From Flammula alnicola (Eukaryota; Basidiomycota; Agaricomycetes; Agaricales; Strophariaceae), in assembly GCA_015499995.1 (NCBI GenBank), contig JADNRV010000013.1, positions 248,001 through 312,000 of the forward strand: DNA of 64,000 bases, in the 5' to 3' direction. The notes below the pieces were generated by a model that saw nothing but the letters and a program-made list of their open reading frames with translations, did not search any database and had not been told where the DNA came from. Shown one piece after another: positions 46,112 through 57,098 of this stretch (position 1 is its first letter; every line of letters starts with the position of its first letter). A program made the position numbers and the translations under genes.

Positions 46112-48617
46112 TCACGGCTCAGGCCAATTGCCAACGCTGATCGATGCCCTCCTCTCCTCCACACGGGTCTGGGCCTGGACCTGGGCCTCGGTCTGGGAGC
46201 GCAACAACAGCAGCGCCTGCCTCCGCCCATCCTCGTCCTCTTCCTCGATTGCGCCGCCACCTTCAAGACGCTCGCTTTCGCCTTCGCCCGGTTCATCTCG
46301 ATAGCCACGTCCTCCTCCAGCCGCGGTGTCGTCATCCGCTCCGAGTCGTCCGTAGTATTCACTCTGCGGCTGCTCTATGTGGTTTTCCGCCGCCTCCTCC
46401 TCAGGTTCAGCCGGCTCGGGCTCGATAACGTACCCATCCGTGCGCGCGATACCGCGCGACACCGCACACCCCGCGAGCGATATGACGAGCATGACGGCGA
46501 GCCAGAGGTACCCGCCGAGGAGGTTCTTCGAGGTGGACCAGGCGAAGAAGGAGCTGTGGGGTTGAGTGGTTAGTTGCATTTTGGGTAACTATAAGAGCAA
46601 CGGGGAAAAAATAAAGAGCAATAGACAAGAGTAGAATGTAATATATCTCGCGAAATATTCAAATATTTTTCGTTCGCCAGAAAAGAAAAAAAAAGGTCGT
46701 CGACGTACCTAACAAAAGCAGGCGCGAAGGCGCGCGCAAAACACATGCCCCAGAGGACGACGCCGTTCGCTCTTCCCAGGGCGGCGGGCGAGGGCGTGTT
46801 CTGCTTTACGAGGATCAGGCTTATTCTGCGATAGAAAAATATGATGAGCTCTTGGTCGACATAATAATAAGTTATTACAGAAATGGAATGGAATCAAGGC
46901 TTGAAAGCAAAAGCAATGCATGGCGCAGGCCCATCAAGAGAAGAGGGAGAAAAGGGAGAATAATGAGAATAATAACACGCATAGCGCGGTAGGTATACGA
47001 TACAAGCAGCCCAAATGCCAGTTTTGGCCTCGAATATTTGCATGCCATCCAAATGCGAACACGCCGAAAATGCAGAGAGAAAAACACGAGAAACAAGCAC
47101 GCACGAGTAAGCCAAACACCCAATGCGCGACATGACCATGACGACAAGTATACCCATCCACAAAAAATACATGGTCATCTTCTCCAATCGTACTTCATCC
47201 TCCCCACCACCTCCTCCAGTAACTCTACCATCACCCACACCCACACCCACCCCGTACTACTGCTCATCAACCCCCCGCCGTCACCAATGACCCCGCTCCG
47301 CGCCAGCACGCTTAGGAGGGGCAGGGCGGCGTACGTGCAAGGCCAGAAGAACATGCAGATATTGTACAACCGGGCATGGTTCACCCTGACGAGGAGGGTA
47401 GGGAGGAAGAGGAGCTGGAGGAGGATGGAGGATGTGCCGGCGAGGGCGAGGCAGGTGGCGATTTGCTGCGCCTGGAAGGACGTGGAGGTAAGTAAGTATT
47501 GCGAACATGCGCGCAAAGGAACGTGAAGGAAGGAAGGAAGGACGGATGGAAGGAAGATGAGGAACGCACGGAGAAAGATAGGCCACCCAGCGGGATGGGG
47601 GTGTAGCAGAACAGCACGAAGAGGGCGTCAAAGGCCGTTGCGGTGAAGCAGAGGGCGGAGCCGGACAGGGCCAGGGCGCGGATGACGGGGTGTTTGAGGA
47701 GCTGGAGGACGGAAGTGGGCGGGGTGCGTACGCGGTCAGAGGGGACGGTGGTACCAGAAGCGCGAGTGGACGCGTTTGGACCTTGGGTTTGCTTGCTTGG
47801 GAGGGTCTATTGTAGGGGGTTAAAGTCGGCGGTGTATGAATAGACGGAAGAAGGTACCTCCTGAAGGAAACATGCCGCGACGCACGCGGTTACGAATGCT
47901 ACAAAACCAGTGGTGAGACATGGGAGGAAATAAGGGTACTCTCTGAAGAAAGGGTTGTTGAAAATGTGTACGCGTGGATAGTGAGTTGCTGGGTCTGCCA
48001 GTGCACCACCGATGAGAGGCCTGAATGGACTTTAAATTAGTATGTATTGAGAGTCAAGGAAGCAAGACGCACCCTATGATACTTCCGAGAGGCCAGAAGA
48101 GACCATAAGTGGGAAAGGCAAAGGCTTGATTGGACGGGTTTGTGAGTTCGCCTAGGACAGAGTGCAGGACTGCAGCATTGCCTGAAAATATGCCAGCTGA
48201 GAGAGGGATGTTAGCGCGACGGGTCCTAGACGAAATGGAAACGGACCTATAGAACGCGAAAAGAGAACGGAAGTGAACGACGAGGCAAAACCAAGCTGAA
48301 TGGTAGAGAACGCTAGACCAAATGCCGACGAGGATGACGGGACGACGGCCGATTTTGTCAGAAAGCTTTGCCCATTGGTATATGCTGCAGAGCTGGAAAA
48401 AGGCAAAGGTGGATTCCTGATAATGATCATTGAGATTATTTATAAATAGAGAGAGAGAAGGGCATACGACGAGGCCACTGTAAAAGCCAATATGGGAGGG
48501 CTGGTCTATGAGATGGAGATGGGCGAGGAACTGATTTATGAAAGGGAATATCAGGGTGAAGGTGAGGGGGTCGATGAAGCGGACGGCGCAGAGAATGGCG
48601 AACTGCATATTTGTCAT
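46112..48617 (-). CDS. MFS transporter 1 (12-helix multidrug/ZIFL-like family)
   Basis: Plasma- or vacuolar-membrane drug/H+ antiporter-like MFS protein. Recognisable blocks in order: FAILCAVRFIDPLTFTLIFP, HIGFYSGLV, the A motif AKLSDKIGRRPV, FGLAFSTIQLGFASSFTSVL, FSGNAAVLHSVLGELTN, AFAFPTYGLFWPLGSIIG, YTPIPLGGLSFS, the late helix LLQLLFLPTLLVRVNHARLY, then FLWMGILVVMVMSRIGCLAYS, LGRANGVVLWGMCFARAFAP and the last helix LLGGYLWLAVMLVISLAGC. A long acidic tail runs to 46112. Introns here are unusually large and rich in GGAA and GAAA repeats (47525-47570). The N-terminus is short compared with copy 2 at 57.1 kb, so an upstream exon (ATG at 48663) may exist. One base appears missing near 48326. 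Substrate unknown. Confidence 0.82.
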
Positions 48618-48652
48618 GATTGAGACAAAAAAGGATCACCTCATCTTTGCTC

Positions 48653-49366
48653 ATGACTGCCATGTCCAACGAAGCCCCGATCGTCGTTGCACCCCGCCCC
48701 GTCCGTCTCTCCCAGACTTTCTTCCATCTACGCCAGGACTCGGACGATAATCTCAAACTCGCTTCAATGTCCCAGACAGCCGTGCTTCTTCTCGGTACGT
48801 CTTTCCCTCTTATTTCCCTCCAGACACCAGCTGACTTGTGCAAAAGTAGCTCCGCCCTTCCATCCGAGGCACTGGAAGAGTTCCTGTCCATCCTCACCCC
48901 ATCCTTCCTCCGCAAGCCCCGTTCTCTCACATTCCCCGCCATCCTCCCAGACCACCAGCAACAGCAGCAGCGCACCAACTTCCGTCAACCCAGCCGTGGC
49001 CCCTTCGATCTCTTGCGTGGCGATCACGAACCCCGCACAGACGACCTAGCCCAGCATATCTCCCAGGAGATCGTTCTCGCAGACTCTAACAAGCTCTCCC
49101 ACTTCGATCTCGATGCCCGCTGGTCCTTCTCCTCGACCCCCGGTCTCCTCTGTGAGTACTCCTCCCACGTGTTCCCCTATCTCACTTCTTTACCTCTTCC
49201 CACCTCTCTTATAGCGTCCCCCATCTCGCGCATGCAGACACGCAACCCGTTCCAGAGGGGCCACGATGTGCGCTCCCCTGTACCCATCACCCCCTTGACC
49301 CCCGCTGCTGTCCCTCTGCCTACCCCCACTCCGGACGAGCTCATCGAACGACTCGAGTCCATATAA
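48653..49366 (+). CDS. Conserved-looking hypothetical protein, Pro/Ser/Gln-rich
   Basis: Unrecognised. Reading from MTAMSNEAPIVVAPRPVRLS (48653) the frame stays open to 49366 and ends PTPDELIERLESI. It has a helical start (LSQTFFHLRQDSDD), a short polyglutamine run near 48958-48972, and NPFQRGHDVRSPVPITPL before the stop. An intron with GTGAGT...TTATAG at about 49151-49214 would join STPGLL to SSPISRMQTRNPF and is likely. A second possible intron at 48796 would break the frame, so I left it out. Its start overlaps the possible upstream exon of transporter 1, so the two genes share one promoter region of under 60 bases. Confidence 0.55.
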   Translation: MTAMSNEAPIVVAPRPVRLSQTFFHLRQDSDDNLKLASMSQTAVLLLGTSFPLISLQTPADLCKSSSALPSEALEEFLSILTPSFLRKPRSLTFPAILPDHQQQQQRTNFRQPSRGPFDLLRGDHEPRTDDLAQHISQEIVLADSNKLSHFDLDARWSFSSTPGLLCEYSSHVFPYLTSLPLPTSLIASPISRMQTRNPFQRGHDVRSPVPITPLTPAAVPLPTPTPDELIERLESI

Positions 49367-50447
49367 CATCTATTTGAGCCCCGGCCCGCTCTGCCCCAGT
49401 TTATCAACCCCCACACTCGTTTGATCCTCATCTATCTATCTATATACCACGACGTATTACCCATCACCACCACACCCACACCCATCCATCCATCAATCCA
49501 TGCAAGCAAGCAAGCAAACAACGAACCCAGGCATACATATTATACCGGATCCAACCCGCTCTCATCCGCGCCTCTAATCCTATCCTAACATATTCCAAAT
49601 TCCTTTCTCGCCTTGTATTCAGCCGTCACCGAGGTCATCTTGACGCCTACCGACCGAAGCCTCCATTTTCGTGGCTTTCGAGTCGGTATACATACTGGGT
49701 GTCCACCACCGACCGCATTGTTTTCATCCCACTGTATCGTTAGGGCCCTTGTCCCTTTTACATATTCTAACGTAAATATCCCAGATTCTCGATTTTTTAA
49801 ATCGAGGATCGCAATTGTACACTCAGCCACTCAGTCGGTATTATCCTTTTTGTCACGACATTTCTCTCTTTAGGTAGTTCTCGTATCAGTAGCCACATTG
49901 TAGCAAACCTCGCTTTTGACTTTTTTGACATTCAATATATATTTACGACTTCGTATACAGTACTTATGTGCCACTTCATCGGGCTCTCCACGGAGCTTCA
50001 GCTTCAACTTGAGTGGAATTCGGACCGTCGTGGTATGCCTCATGTCGCCGTCGGGCCTGCAACTCCGAGCCCCAGTCCAACTCGACGTCCGACTCCGAGT
50101 CCAGAGCATAGGTAGATACTTACTTGCAATGGCTGTTGTGGCACACGACGCATCTAGAGGTCGCATGACATCGCTTTCTACTAGTCCACAAAAGACCCTA
50201 AGCTCAGGCTATTTCGGACTTGATATCTCTTAGGCTTTCCATCGGCGATGTCGATATAGTAGAGCAGCGCTTCCTGTTGTGTCCAGATTTCCACGTACAT
50301 TGTACTTACTTACATTTAAACATTCATGATCGATCTTCTATATTTCGAATTAAAATCCTCGCATCTTCGACCCATGCCCCCAAAAGCCAGCAGCAGCCTA
50401 GAACTTGAATGCTATGATATATCGATGGGATTGGGGAGTCGACAAAC
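49367..50447. other. Intergenic region with CATC/CAAG microsatellites
   Basis: About 1.1 kb between convergent genes. The first 160 bases are low complexity, with CATCCATCCATC and CAAGCAAGCAAGC runs at 49483-49520. Open frames at 49585-49873 are not recognised. Confidence 0.5.
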
Positions 50448-53400
50448 TCATGGCAGCCACGGCTGATCGCTCTGGCCCCCAACGCCAGCAGTGAGAAACA
50501 CGCCCACCCCGTCCTCGTTGATGTAAAAGCAGTCCTCGAGCCGGACCCCGACCTGGCGTGTGATGTGAAATTGAGACACAAGTTGTCAGTACTGTGTAGT
50601 TAACACGCGAGCCACGCCACTATCCAGGTCTCATTCAAAAGATTTAAGACGCGTTGGATATCGAAATCGCTCCGTCACTCCACGTCCGCCGATAAGGGTT
50701 GGACTCATCGACGGCGGTCCAGAGCGATTTTTTTGCTTCTTTGGAAAAATGGCATGGGGTCCAGTAGAAGTTGAAATAGAAAAACACACCTTGCCCTCGA
50801 TGTAAAGCCCCGGCTCGTCAGAGAAGGTATGCCCCACTCGGATGATATCGTCACTGCCCCCATGCAGGTAGGGCGCTTCGTGCACCTCTAAACCGATACC
50901 TGTTTGTTTTTTCAACCAAAAAATAATAAACCGTTCGATTTCGGAAGAAATATAGAGAGAAAGAGAAGAAATCGCACCATGTCCCAGCCGATGCGTGAAA
51001 TACTGGTCCCATCCCAAGCCTGAACACCGCACGCGCGGTCCTGTCGACACTGTGGGCGACGGTGCCGTTACGCGCCGCAGTCAGAGCGATGGTCTGGGCG
51101 CTGTGCACGAGGCGCCAGAGCGAGAGCTGTTCCGATGTTAGAGGCGAGCTGGGCGAGAGGGCGACTGTCTGTTCTCGATCGGTAGCAGGGGTTGATATGT
51201 AGGATGTATAGATGCAGAGGGATTGAGATGGTAGGAAGGAAGGAAAATTTGAATAAAGTAAAATAAAATTTGAAAAAAATGAGAAATGAAGGGGGGAAAA
51301 TAAGTATCGTCATGATTCACGTATCAATGCCATGATACGAAACACGACTGCAAGTTTGCGATCATGATCAGAGCGAGGGTTCGAGAGGGAAGGTAGGAAA
51401 GAAAAATCGAATGAAAAAAAAAATGAAAACAATGAGAAATGAAGGGGGTAAAATGAGTGTCATTATGATTCACGTATCAATGCCATGAATACGAAAGAGG
51501 GCTGGCCAAGCTTGAGTCTGGGCTTGAACTTGCTTGAGGTGATTAAGCTCAAGCTCGAGATGAAATAGAATAGATGGAAAAGAGAAACGAAAAGTTGGTC
51601 CGGACGCAGAAGCCAGCTGGAAGATAATGCCAATTGAGGTGATTAAGCTCAAGCTCGAAATGAAATAAAATAGATGGAAAAGATGGAAATGAGAAACGAA
51701 AACTTGGCCCGGACGAAGAAGCCAGCGGGAAGATGAGGCGAATTCCGACGGTCCAACCTCGGCTCCTTTCCATCCTATCTCTCAGTACCGTTTGCTGAGA
51801 AGGGCCATTCTACTGGTCCATGTTTCTCCAACGAAGATCGACGCTCAAAGTCATCAACAACTTCCGCAGTTTGAGCTTCGCGACGAGAAGAAATAAAATA
51901 AGCGAAGAAGAAGCAAAAGGATCGAACACGTTCCAAGGGCCAAAAGCAAGGTTGAAGGTTAAGAAGTTTGGGTTAGGCCAGCAAATGAAATTTCGAGATC
52001 AAGGGCTGGAGCTTGAGGCTCGAAGGTCTGGAAGGACTGTCGGGCAGGTATACAGTACTAGGCGACGCCGTAAAAGAAGAGATAAGAGCTTGAAGGAGGT
52101 AAGAAGGAAATGCGAATGTGAGATCATGATCAAGTTGGATGACAGATAGGTTCGACAAGAAAGCGTCGACACTTGTATCCCCTTGAACGTGTCAAAGGCC
52201 CAGAAACGGTAAGAATCATGCCTTTGAAGCCTCGCGTGCAAGAGAGGTACTCAGGAAAGGGAAATAGATCAGCTGGGACAATGCACAAGGTGAACGAGTC
52301 GGAGATAATGCCCCTTCCGTCTCCAGATCAAGACTTGGGAATCTAGCCCTTGAGCAGGACATTGACCAGCCTGGAGGGACTGTAATCGACTTGAAGTAGA
52401 AAATTAAAAGATACATAGTTCATGAAATGAAGAGATCCACAAGGATCTATTTGCACGTCTCGTTCGCTTGGAGGAAAGCGAGGAGACTTCGTCGTCTGAA
52501 CGCGTGCTTCGGCTTTCCTACCAAAAAGGTAGAAAAAAATGACGCTAACGAGGTAAATAAATTTATTAAAATAGCAGATAAAACCCTAGATTCGAGACGA
52601 CGATCCAGGGAAGTGATGAAACCAGTCAATGCGTCGGATGACGAGAACGTCTGTCCCTGTTTCTCCGAGCCAACGATGCTTGAATAGTTTTCTTTCAATC
52701 AGAGAACACGACGCCAACACGTTCAAGGGTACGGGAGCACTTGAGCCTGAGGTGCTCCACTCGCTGCGAGTGGAGCTAAGCACCCAGGCTACTGAAGATA
52801 GGGCATCAGGGCAAAAAATAGAGGGAGAAAAGAAGGCGGATCATGAACCACCCAGTTGGCAAACTTCGCAAGAAATAAAGGTTGACAGATAACAAAAGGG
52901 GAAACTTGAAGGGCGAGCACTCACCCTCGTGACGTCGCTGTAATACCCATGTAATGAGGCCGTGCAGTCGAACAGTGCGAAGTCTGTGTCGGCGAGCACA
53001 CGGTCGGTGCCGCTGCCATGTGGGAGGGCTGCGTTCTCTGTGGGTAGAGTGCGTCAGTGAGATCATAATGACTGAAATTTCAAATTTAATTTACAAAATA
53101 AGTGAAGAGGAAATCGAAGCAGACCGTAAAGAGAAAGAAAGACGACTAACGAAACGAGAAAGAGGGCACGAGGCAGGGAGGCAGAGAAGATTTAGGGAGT
53201 GTTTCGGAGGGAAGAACAAGGAGGACCAAGACGATGACTCAGGGAATTGGGAATTACGGTAGGTAGACCCTGGATCAGATGGACAGCTTGGTTGGAATCC
53301 AGGTTTCAATAACGAACGAGAAGGATAGATAAATAGATGAGGGATATACTTGGGCAAGACGAGATAAATCTTCGCGCGAGGGAAATTTTTGAAATCACAA

Positions 53401-54883
53401 CGGACCAAAAGGTTGTATGTAACATCAAAATGGAAAAAAGATAATTTAGAACGAACAAGAAGTAAAGCCAACGTACCCCCAAATAGCGTGAGGCATCCGC
53501 CGTCCTTGAGGCCTGCGGCGCCGAGTGCTGTGGCCATCATGCTCCGGGCATAGGATTCACGAATCCCAGGAACCAGTCTCTTGTGCACGTCCCGAATAGC
53601 GAGCAGCGTGGCCTGACAGTGAGAGAATGGTGTATGAAATAAGTACGCAGATAAAGCAGACATCCGTGTCAATGATATCAGGAGTGGTTTCATGCACAGA
53701 ACGAACCGGAACTCGAGACCGAGACCGAAACGAAATGGATAGAAATCTAAGATGGGAGTCTGGCTGAGATGGCGGCGCTGACGTGCGACTGTGTTGCAAT
53801 ATGGAATATGCTATTTCAACCGCCATCCAGCTAGCCCAAGAACAGTGGACTTTGGCACTATTGTTGGAACAATAGATCCGGAAGATATCACGAAAGAAAC
53901 TGTTTTATGTAGCATGGGTGCTTACCTCGTTTACACATTTGAGAATCCGGAGTTCAGCCTCGGATTTGCGTTCACGCATCTGGGTGATCTCGATTGGGGC
54001 AGAGAATACGCGGACGGGCATTGGCTCATGATGAACAGCTTGAGCTGGTGGATTACCACCGGCGTCCGTGGAATTCGTAGACAGGGAATGAGAGAAACCG
54101 AAACTCGGTTCCGACGCCGACGCGCGATACAGCCCATCCACAATGAATTTTCTGATGCTGTTGTCGACAAAGATCTTCTGACTTGAGAAATTGTCGGCTT
54201 GTGGCGTCGTAGGGAGCACCGACAGTGCGGCCGTATATGGGTCTGTCTCTTCCGCCCATTCGACGTAATTGATCGCGCCGTCAGGGCTAGGTATCGGAAG
54301 CATCTTGGCACGCGTCGCTTCAAACTGCGTGAAGATTCATCTCGTCAGTACTGCCTGGATACATAAAACCTTCATTTCTGAAGGAGGTGGTTCACATTAC
54401 AAAAATGAGACACACCTTGGGCGTTAACACCGTGATTCGTGGATAAATTTCTCCATCCTCGGAGTCGGAAACAACGGGCGTAATAATCAGCAAGAGAGGT
54501 CTTTCAGACAGAGACCATTGTGCCTTTGAAAAGTTGGCGAAGAATTGGGTATTCGCGCCAGGTTCGGCAATGTATGCTGCAGCCCCAAGGGCATGGAGAG
54601 ACTTCGCCAGCAAAGCTTGCCGAGACAAGAGCTCAGCGCTTGATATAGGAGGTATAGACGCGCAGTGCGCGGCAAGGTGGCTGTAAGAACTCCCTGCGAG
54701 AAGGTCTACGCGTCCATGGAGCCAGTAACTCTGAGAAGATGCAGAAAATGCATGGTAATGTGAGGACAAGAACCATGTAGCATAAACAAGTAGGCCGAGT
54801 ATGAAGGATATCTTGTGAATCCTGTAACTCGCCCGGGATGGATCTGTTGCGATTTTCCCTTTGTCGGTATTCAGTGCACTCAT
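50448..54883 (-). CDS. Membrane-anchored M24B metallopeptidase (Xaa-Pro dipeptidase type) with large introns
   Basis: Two-metal creatinase/aminopeptidase P-like enzyme. The start MSALNTDKGKIATDPS (54883) precedes one hydrophobic anchor ISFILGLLVYATWFLS, so a type II membrane protein is likely. The N-terminal creatinase domain includes LLSRQALLAKSLHALGAAAY. The catalytic domain shows ligand motifs TDFALFDCTA (Asp), HGYYSDVTR (Asp), HRLGHGIGLEVHE (His), DEPGLYIEGK (Glu) and LEDCFYINEDGVGV (Glu), ending SDQPWLP at 50448. Exons are normal but introns are not: about 1.75 kb between VTR (52921) and TVALSPSSPLTSEQLSLWRL (51170), about 0.44 kb near 53050-53480, and about 0.33 kb near 53610-53935. Elsewhere in the window introns are mostly 50-110 bases. 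It diverges from the AlkB gene (204 bases). Confidence 0.85.
51228..51740. repeat. Two pairs of direct repeats inside the large intron
   Basis: Pair A: about 51228-51342 and 51388-51497, period near 153, sharing GAGAAATGAAGGGGG and ATGATTCACGTATCAATGCC with scattered differences. Pair B: about 51535-51628 and 51635-51740, period near 100, sharing TGAGGTGATTAAGCTCAAGC and a GAAGCCAGC-GGAAGAT end. Both lie within the 1.75 kb intron of the M24B gene, so the intron seems to have grown by local duplication. Confidence 0.85.
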
Positions 54884-55087
54884 CGCAGTTGAGTACTGAG
54901 TGTCGACTTTTACAGGTTTGGCCAGATTCGCCCAAGGTTCACCTTGTCGACGTCGGCAACTTGTCGCGCCGCACCGTTGGCCTTAATCAGCATAACGTGG
55001 CCGGTTAAACCGCGGCGGATCGGCATCACATGAGAAAAGAAACGACGCGATCTTTTGGAACAGAGTTACCACTTCAATTTATTTCTT
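54884..55087. promoter_or_regulatory. Divergent promoter region of the M24B and AlkB genes
   Basis: A 204-base gap between divergent start codons, so both promoters lie here. No TATA box seen. Inferred from position. Confidence 0.45.
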
Positions 55088-56688
55088 ATGGATGAATCGG
55101 ACACAGAAACCCTCATTGCTCTCGTCGCGAGCATCATTCCTCCAAGTCAAAAACAGCCTACCCAAGACGCGATTATAGATGCTCTTTTACAATCGAGCGG
55201 CGACGTGGAGGCTGCGGCACAACTATTGCAGTCGAATTCGACCAAATCCTCGGGGGTAAAGCGAAAACGCGTTGATCTGGACACTTGGTTGAAGTCTCCT
55301 CAAAAGCAGAAGATATCTACGTACGCCAGCGGGTCCACTTCAAATGATTTGTCCTCGCATCCCTCAAAGCCAAGGAGTTCCGGCCACAAAGCCAATTCGA
55401 AACCTACCTCGAGCTCTAAACCCGTCGTTGATCTAATGTCCATCTTACGCCAACCACCTTCACCATCAAAAGACAAAGTCCTGCCACAGCTACCACCTTT
55501 GATATTGTCTACTCCGGAAATGGTGGCAAAACACACGCCCTGTACAATGCATCCTGCTGTTCTCCCTCCAGAGCTTGCTTGCAGACTCTTCTACACCATG
55601 GTGGACGCGTCAAAGGCCTGGAAGAGAAACAAGTGGTGGCTCTTCGATCGAGTAGTAGAGAGTCCGCATCTTACATCGTTCTTTGCGCGGAAAACAGACG
55701 GTTTAGACGATGACGAGTCTTGGCAAGAGGCTGCTCAGTATTGGTAAGAATCGCTATCGATGCTGTTCTCGCATATAGAATTAAAAAACATCTCTCTATT
55801 AAGGTACAATGGAAGAATGACTGGGCCTCCAGATGTTTTTCCTCCAGAAATGGAAGATGCTTGTAAGATCGTGGAGGAGGTAGTCAACGAAGAGATGAGG
55901 AAGCGCACTAAGCGCTATAAACTCGAATGGGGAGGAAGATCAGACGCACTCTGGCGTGCCAACGTTGCGGCGTCGAACTGTTATCAAGGAAGTAAAGAGA
56001 GTGTTGGATTCCATTCAGATCAACTTACTTATCTAGGACCTTACCCTACCATCGCTTCACTAAGTCTTGGTAAGTTTTCTAATGTCTTTGCACGGGAACA
56101 TGATGGAGTGCTCCTGAAACTTTTTAGGGACACGAAGGACCTTTAGCCTACGAGAGGTCGTTCCAAGCGGGGAAAGTGGTATGAGGAGAGCTCAGACCTT
56201 TAATATCCCATTGACTCATAATTCTGTATGTGATAAATTCACAACTCTTCGTGCTCGGTATTCACCCATTCTCCTCCATGTATTTCCTGGGTGTTCATGA
56301 TATGTCTCTGCACGCGTAGCTTACGATAATGCACGCGCCTTGTCAGGAGAACTTCAAGCATTCCATCCCTCCACAACCTGCAGTCGATCTCTTCAGACCA
56401 GCATTTCCTCCAACCCGTGGGGATAGCACTACAATTGAACCTTCGAACTGTCGTATTAACATCACGTTTCGCTTCTACCGACCGGACTTCCGTCCGCCTA
56501 GCATTCCACGCTGTCACTGTGGCGTGCCCACCATCTTACGGCCCGATATGAAGAACAGAAACGATAACGAAACAGATCGGTACTGGTGGACTTGCTATGC
56601 TGGGGCCCAAAACGATGGTAAAGGATGTAACTTTTGGAAAGTGCTGGACGTGGCAAGAGAAGGTCGAGGGCCATGTATTGTCACCTGA
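55088..56688 (+). CDS. AlkB-like 2-oxoglutarate/Fe(II) dioxygenase with UBA/CUE-like and GRF zinc-finger domains
   Basis: Probable nucleic-acid demethylase or repair enzyme. The N-terminus (MDESDTETLIALVASIIPPS, DAIIDALLQSSGDVEAAAQL) resembles a UBA/CUE ubiquitin-binding helix bundle. The dioxygenase core includes YNGRMTGPPDVFPPEMED, WRANVAASNCYQGSKESVGF, the Fe-binding HSD in FHSDQLTYLGPYPTIASLSL, LTIMHAPCQENFKHSIPPQP (distal His) and INITFRFYRPDF (Arg for 2-oxoglutarate). A C-terminal GRF-type zinc finger follows: PRCHCGVPT ... RYWWTCYA ... GCNFWKVLD. Stop at 56688. Introns split YW/YNG and HNS/LTI. No frame breaks. GRF fingers bind single-stranded DNA or RNA, so a nucleic-acid substrate is likely; the exact base lesion is unknown. 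Confidence 0.88.
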
Positions 56689-57098
56689 GATGTAAGTGAT
56701 ATGGTGGCCCTGACCGGCCCTGACGATCTAATATCAGACTGTATTAAGTATATTGAGCCTTTCTCAATTTTACAATTGCCGTGCCGTGACAGAGTTGTTC
56801 AACTTATCGATATCCCCCATACTTTCCTTCCAAGTTATTCTTCCCTGGCCGCTACTTAGTCTTGGTATGATTCTTGTCAGTACGTGAATGACCGTCTCGC
56901 CCAATTACTATGTCTCATTTGGTGTTTGTTTTATGTAACAGACGGTTCTTTATTTGATTGATACATAAGATATTCTTGAGGTGCATACAATCACGTAAAT
57001 GAATTTCGGGATGGCCCCAGCTTTCTCGTGGGAGGAATTCATTGGTTCGTTGCTTGCTTGAGCCTTTGCCTGACATTGTGCCATACACGCTCCTCCTG
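56689..57098. other. Intergenic region between AlkB and MFS transporter 2
   Basis: About 410 bases holding the AlkB trailer and the transporter promoter. A minus-strand open frame at 56915-57289 overlaps the first coding exon of transporter 2 and is a shadow. Confidence 0.5.

Noticed and set aside
45700..46362. Minus-strand open frame of 220 codons
   Set aside because: Off-frame relative to transporter 1 and made of Arg/Pro-rich and low-complexity sequence; only part of it overlaps the decayed duplicate.
46052..46573. Long plus-strand open frame of 173 codons
   Set aside because: Antisense to the acidic tail and last helix of transporter 1, whose family motifs are clear on the minus strand.
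51820..52149. Plus-strand open frame rich in Arg and Lys within the large intron
   Set aside because: Purine-rich low-complexity sequence gives long Arg/Lys/Glu frames; it runs antisense to the host gene and matches no family.
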